The position numbers were made by a program, and so were the translations under genes. A stretch of 64,000 nucleotides of DNA from Clostridiales bacterium (GTDB lineage Bacteria; Bacillota; Clostridia; Lachnospirales; Anaerotignaceae). The DNA is taken from assembly GCA_018364635.1 (NCBI GenBank), contig JAGZLR010000007.1, positions 1 to 64,000 on the forward strand, given 5' to 3'. The notes under the pieces are model-generated. The model did no database searches. It was not told the origin of the DNA and saw only the letters and a program-made list of their open reading frames with translations. How positions within the stretch are numbered: the stretch's first letter is position 1; each line of letters opens with the position of its first letter. Of this stretch, positions 62,070 through 64,000 are shown piece by piece.

Positions 62070-63893
62070 TTATTCAAAATACTGTTTATACCAAATCAAA
62101 AACATATAGATTGTCCAAATTTTTCTACTGTTATCAGCTTTACCATTTTTATGTTCTTCTAATAACTTCAATATTTCTTCTGTTTTAAAATATTGATTTG
62201 CTACCTCACTTTGAAATGCCTCTTTTACACGATAATAATAAGTATCTTCTCTCAACCAAACCCTAATAGGTACTGGAAAACCTAGTTTTTTCTTTTCAGC
62301 AACCATATCCGGCAAATATCGATGTGCTGCCTGACGCATCGCTACCTTTGTATTTTGATTTGTCACTTTAAATTTTACCGGTATTTTTCTTGCCACCTGA
62401 AAAACTTCTTTATCCAAAAATGGAACGCGGACTTCCAAAGAATGTGCCATACTCATTTTGTCTGCTTTTAAAAGAATATCTCCGATCAACCAAAGATGGA
62501 GGTCAATATACTGCATTTTTGTGACATCTTTTTCACCTTTTACTTTGTCATAAAACGGTTTTGTAATTTCCATCGGAGAATACTTACCGGTTGGAGATTT
62601 TAAAATTTTTTCTCGTTCTTTTTTCGTAAACATATAAGCATTTCCAATAAAGCGTTCCTCTAAATCTTTACTGCCACGGATTAGATAATTTTTTCCTTTT
62701 ACCTTAAACGGAATCAGATTAGCCATGCCGCCCAAAAACTTTCGCACAGGTCTAGGCAAACGAGTAATTGGTCTTAAACTTAAAGGCTCATGATAAATAT
62801 TATAACCGCCAAAAAATTCATCTGCCCCTTCTCCAGAAAGCGCTACCTTCACATGTTCACTCGCCGTCTTTGCTACAAAATAAAGGGCAATTGCAGACGG
62901 ATCAGCTAATGGCTCGTCCATCTGATATTGTACTTTTGCAATAGCATCCCAATATTCTTGTGTTGAAATCAACTTGCTGTAGTTATCAATCTTGATTTTT
63001 TCAGATAAGGCCTTTGCATAATTTATCTCGTTGTATTTTGCATAGTCAAATCCTACCGTAAAAGTCTTGTCTCCATGAAAGCAAGCTGCAACATAGCTGG
63101 AATCTACACCACTAGACAGAAATGAACCAACTTCCACATCACTAATTTTATGCGTCTGAATAGAATCTTGCATTACTCGGTCAATGTTTTCTACACACTG
63201 TTCCATTGTCAAAGATTCATCTTCCTCAAATTTAGGTTCCCAATATCTGTGTATTTCTATCTTTCCCTGCCGGAACGTAAAACAATGTGCAGGCATTAAC
63301 TTATAAATTCCTTTAAAGAAAGTTTCCTCTAATACAGAATATTGAAATGTAAGGTAATTTTCCAACGCTATCGGATTAATGATCTTTTTGTAGGATGGAT
63401 GTTCCAAAATACTCTTAATTTCAGAGGCAAAAATAATCTCCCCATCTACAACTGTATAGTAAAAAGGTTTGATACCAAAAAAATCACGCGCGCCAAATAG
63501 AATATCCTTTTTTTTATCCCATATCACAAAAGCAAACATGCCTCTTAAACGGTTTAGCATTTCTTCTCCAAACTCTTCATATGCATGAATCAATACTTCT
63601 GTATCTGAATTATTTCTAAATATATGGCCCTTCTCAATCAAATCTTTTTTTAGAGACTGGTAGTTATATATTTCGCCATTAAATACAATAACAATATCAT
63701 TTGTTTCATTATACATAGGCTGGGAGCCTTCCCCCAGATCAATAATACTTAATCTACGGAAACCTAAAGCGACTTTTTCATCTATATGCTTTCCTGCACT
63801 GTCAGGTCCTCGATGGATAATCTTATTCATCATCTTTTCCAGTACTTCTTCTTTATTTAAAAGTGCACCTGTAAAACCAACAAATCCGCACAT
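62070..63893 (-). CDS. asnB: Asparagine synthase (glutamine-hydrolysing)
   Basis: 607 aa from ATG 63893, so that after Met removal Cys1 (MCGFVGF) is the glutaminase nucleophile; GAGAGGAATT lies upstream. Glutaminase domain: IIHRGPDSAGKH, FNGEIYNYQ, GFRRLSIIDLGEGSQPM. Synthetase domain: PP-loop SSGVDSSYVAA near residue 260, ALSGEGADEFFGGYN, and DKMSMAHSLEVRVPFLDKE. It makes asparagine from aspartate with ATP and glutamine. Upstream the window ends after 107 bp; TATTAT near 63937-63943 might be its -10, but no T-box or strong -35 was found. Confidence 0.95.
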   Translation of the reverse strand: MCGFVGFTGALLNKEEVLEKMMNKIIHRGPDSAGKHIDEKVALGFRRLSIIDLGEGSQPMYNETNDIVIVFNGEIYNYQSLKKDLIEKGHIFRNNSDTEVLIHAYEEFGEEMLNRLRGMFAFVIWDKKKDILFGARDFFGIKPFYYTVVDGEIIFASEIKSILEHPSYKKIINPIALENYLTFQYSVLEETFFKGIYKLMPAHCFTFRQGKIEIHRYWEPKFEEDESLTMEQCVENIDRVMQDSIQTHKISDVEVGSFLSSGVDSSYVAACFHGDKTFTVGFDYAKYNEINYAKALSEKIKIDNYSKLISTQEYWDAIAKVQYQMDEPLADPSAIALYFVAKTASEHVKVALSGEGADEFFGGYNIYHEPLSLRPITRLPRPVRKFLGGMANLIPFKVKGKNYLIRGSKDLEERFIGNAYMFTKKEREKILKSPTGKYSPMEITKPFYDKVKGEKDVTKMQYIDLHLWLIGDILLKADKMSMAHSLEVRVPFLDKEVFQVARKIPVKFKVTNQNTKVAMRQAAHRYLPDMVAEKKKLGFPVPIRVWLREDTYYYRVKEAFQSEVANQYFKTEEILKLLEEHKNGKADNSRKIWTIYMFLIWYKQYFE

Positions 63894-64000
63894 TGATATC
63901 AATTCCTCTCAAGTAATCAAATCTATCATTCTTTCACTATAATACCCATACTTTAGCATAAAATATAGCCAAAATCAAGAAAAGCCCAAATTCCATAAAA

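Overview
This is a low-GC, gene-dense window from an anaerobic, spore-forming Firmicute, most likely class Clostridia and plausibly the Lachnospirales/Anaerotignum neighbourhood (the genus is a guess). The evidence is SpoIIID and BofA (endospore formers), desulfoferrodoxin plus rubredoxin (anaerobic superoxide defence), a B12-dependent class II ribonucleotide reductase, AGGAGG-type ribosome binding sites, several TTG starts, and many copper-amine-oxidase-like 'stalk' domain cell-surface proteins. Almost everything is chromosomal core or metabolic content. I see no insertion sequence, prophage, CRISPR array, rRNA or tRNA.

Layout. 1-5.5 kb: rubredoxin/desulfoferrodoxin operon, a two-gene CHR transporter, DAHP synthase, a cysteine-rich membrane protein and a secreted stalk-domain protein. 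5.6-13.6 kb: a trans-sulfuration PLP enzyme divergent from an AraC regulator with an unusual inserted beta-sandwich-like domain; nrdJ with two NrdR-box-like sites over its promoter; a DUF454 protein; mgtE behind an M-box riboswitch, with a 31-codon ORF between riboswitch and mgtE; spoIIID. 13.6-24.8 kb: a carbohydrate/polyol uptake and catabolic locus (AraC regulator, MsmK-type ATPase, FGGY kinase, SDR dehydrogenase, HAD phosphatase, permease, binding lipoprotein, permease, BtpA/SgcQ-family protein, DeoR regulator, EamA exporter). 24.9-30.8 kb: a YoaK-like protein and a TetR-controlled MMPL/coiled-coil pair. 30.8-33.2 kb: a TPP-riboswitch operon encoding a ThiY-like binding lipoprotein and an M20 amidohydrolase, which looks like thiamine-pyrimidine salvage.

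33.2-39.0 kb: ilvD, a GluP-type rhomboid protease, a phased cluster of DnaA boxes, bofA/yaaL, Gx transporter and NusG_II genes divergent from apbE. 39.4-43.6 kb: nucleotide-sugar and surface-polysaccharide genes (gmd, rmd-like reductase, Wzm-type permease without a Wzt ATPase, ugd). 43.7-48.4 kb: cell-envelope genes on the minus strand, namely a TolC-family coiled-coil protein with a stalk-domain partner and a 765-aa secreted stalk-domain protein with tandem strong promoters. 48.8-64 kb: DnaD-domain and DnaC/DnaI helicase loaders, an isochorismatase-family hydrolase, an O-antigen-ligase/TPR protein, pyrG, a housekeeping run (SEC-C protein, sua5, rpiB, upp, tagO/wecA-type transferase), a cyclophilin lipoprotein, murG, a HIT protein and asnB.

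The most interesting items are regulatory: the M-box followed by a short ORF with an acidic N-terminus ahead of mgtE; 11-bp-periodic TTACA repeats around the promoters between the surface-protein gene and dnaD; three DnaA boxes phased at 11 and 22 bp away from any dnaA gene; and the TPP-controlled ThiY + M20 pair. The SgcQ-type sugar locus is the best candidate for an undescribed catabolic pathway.
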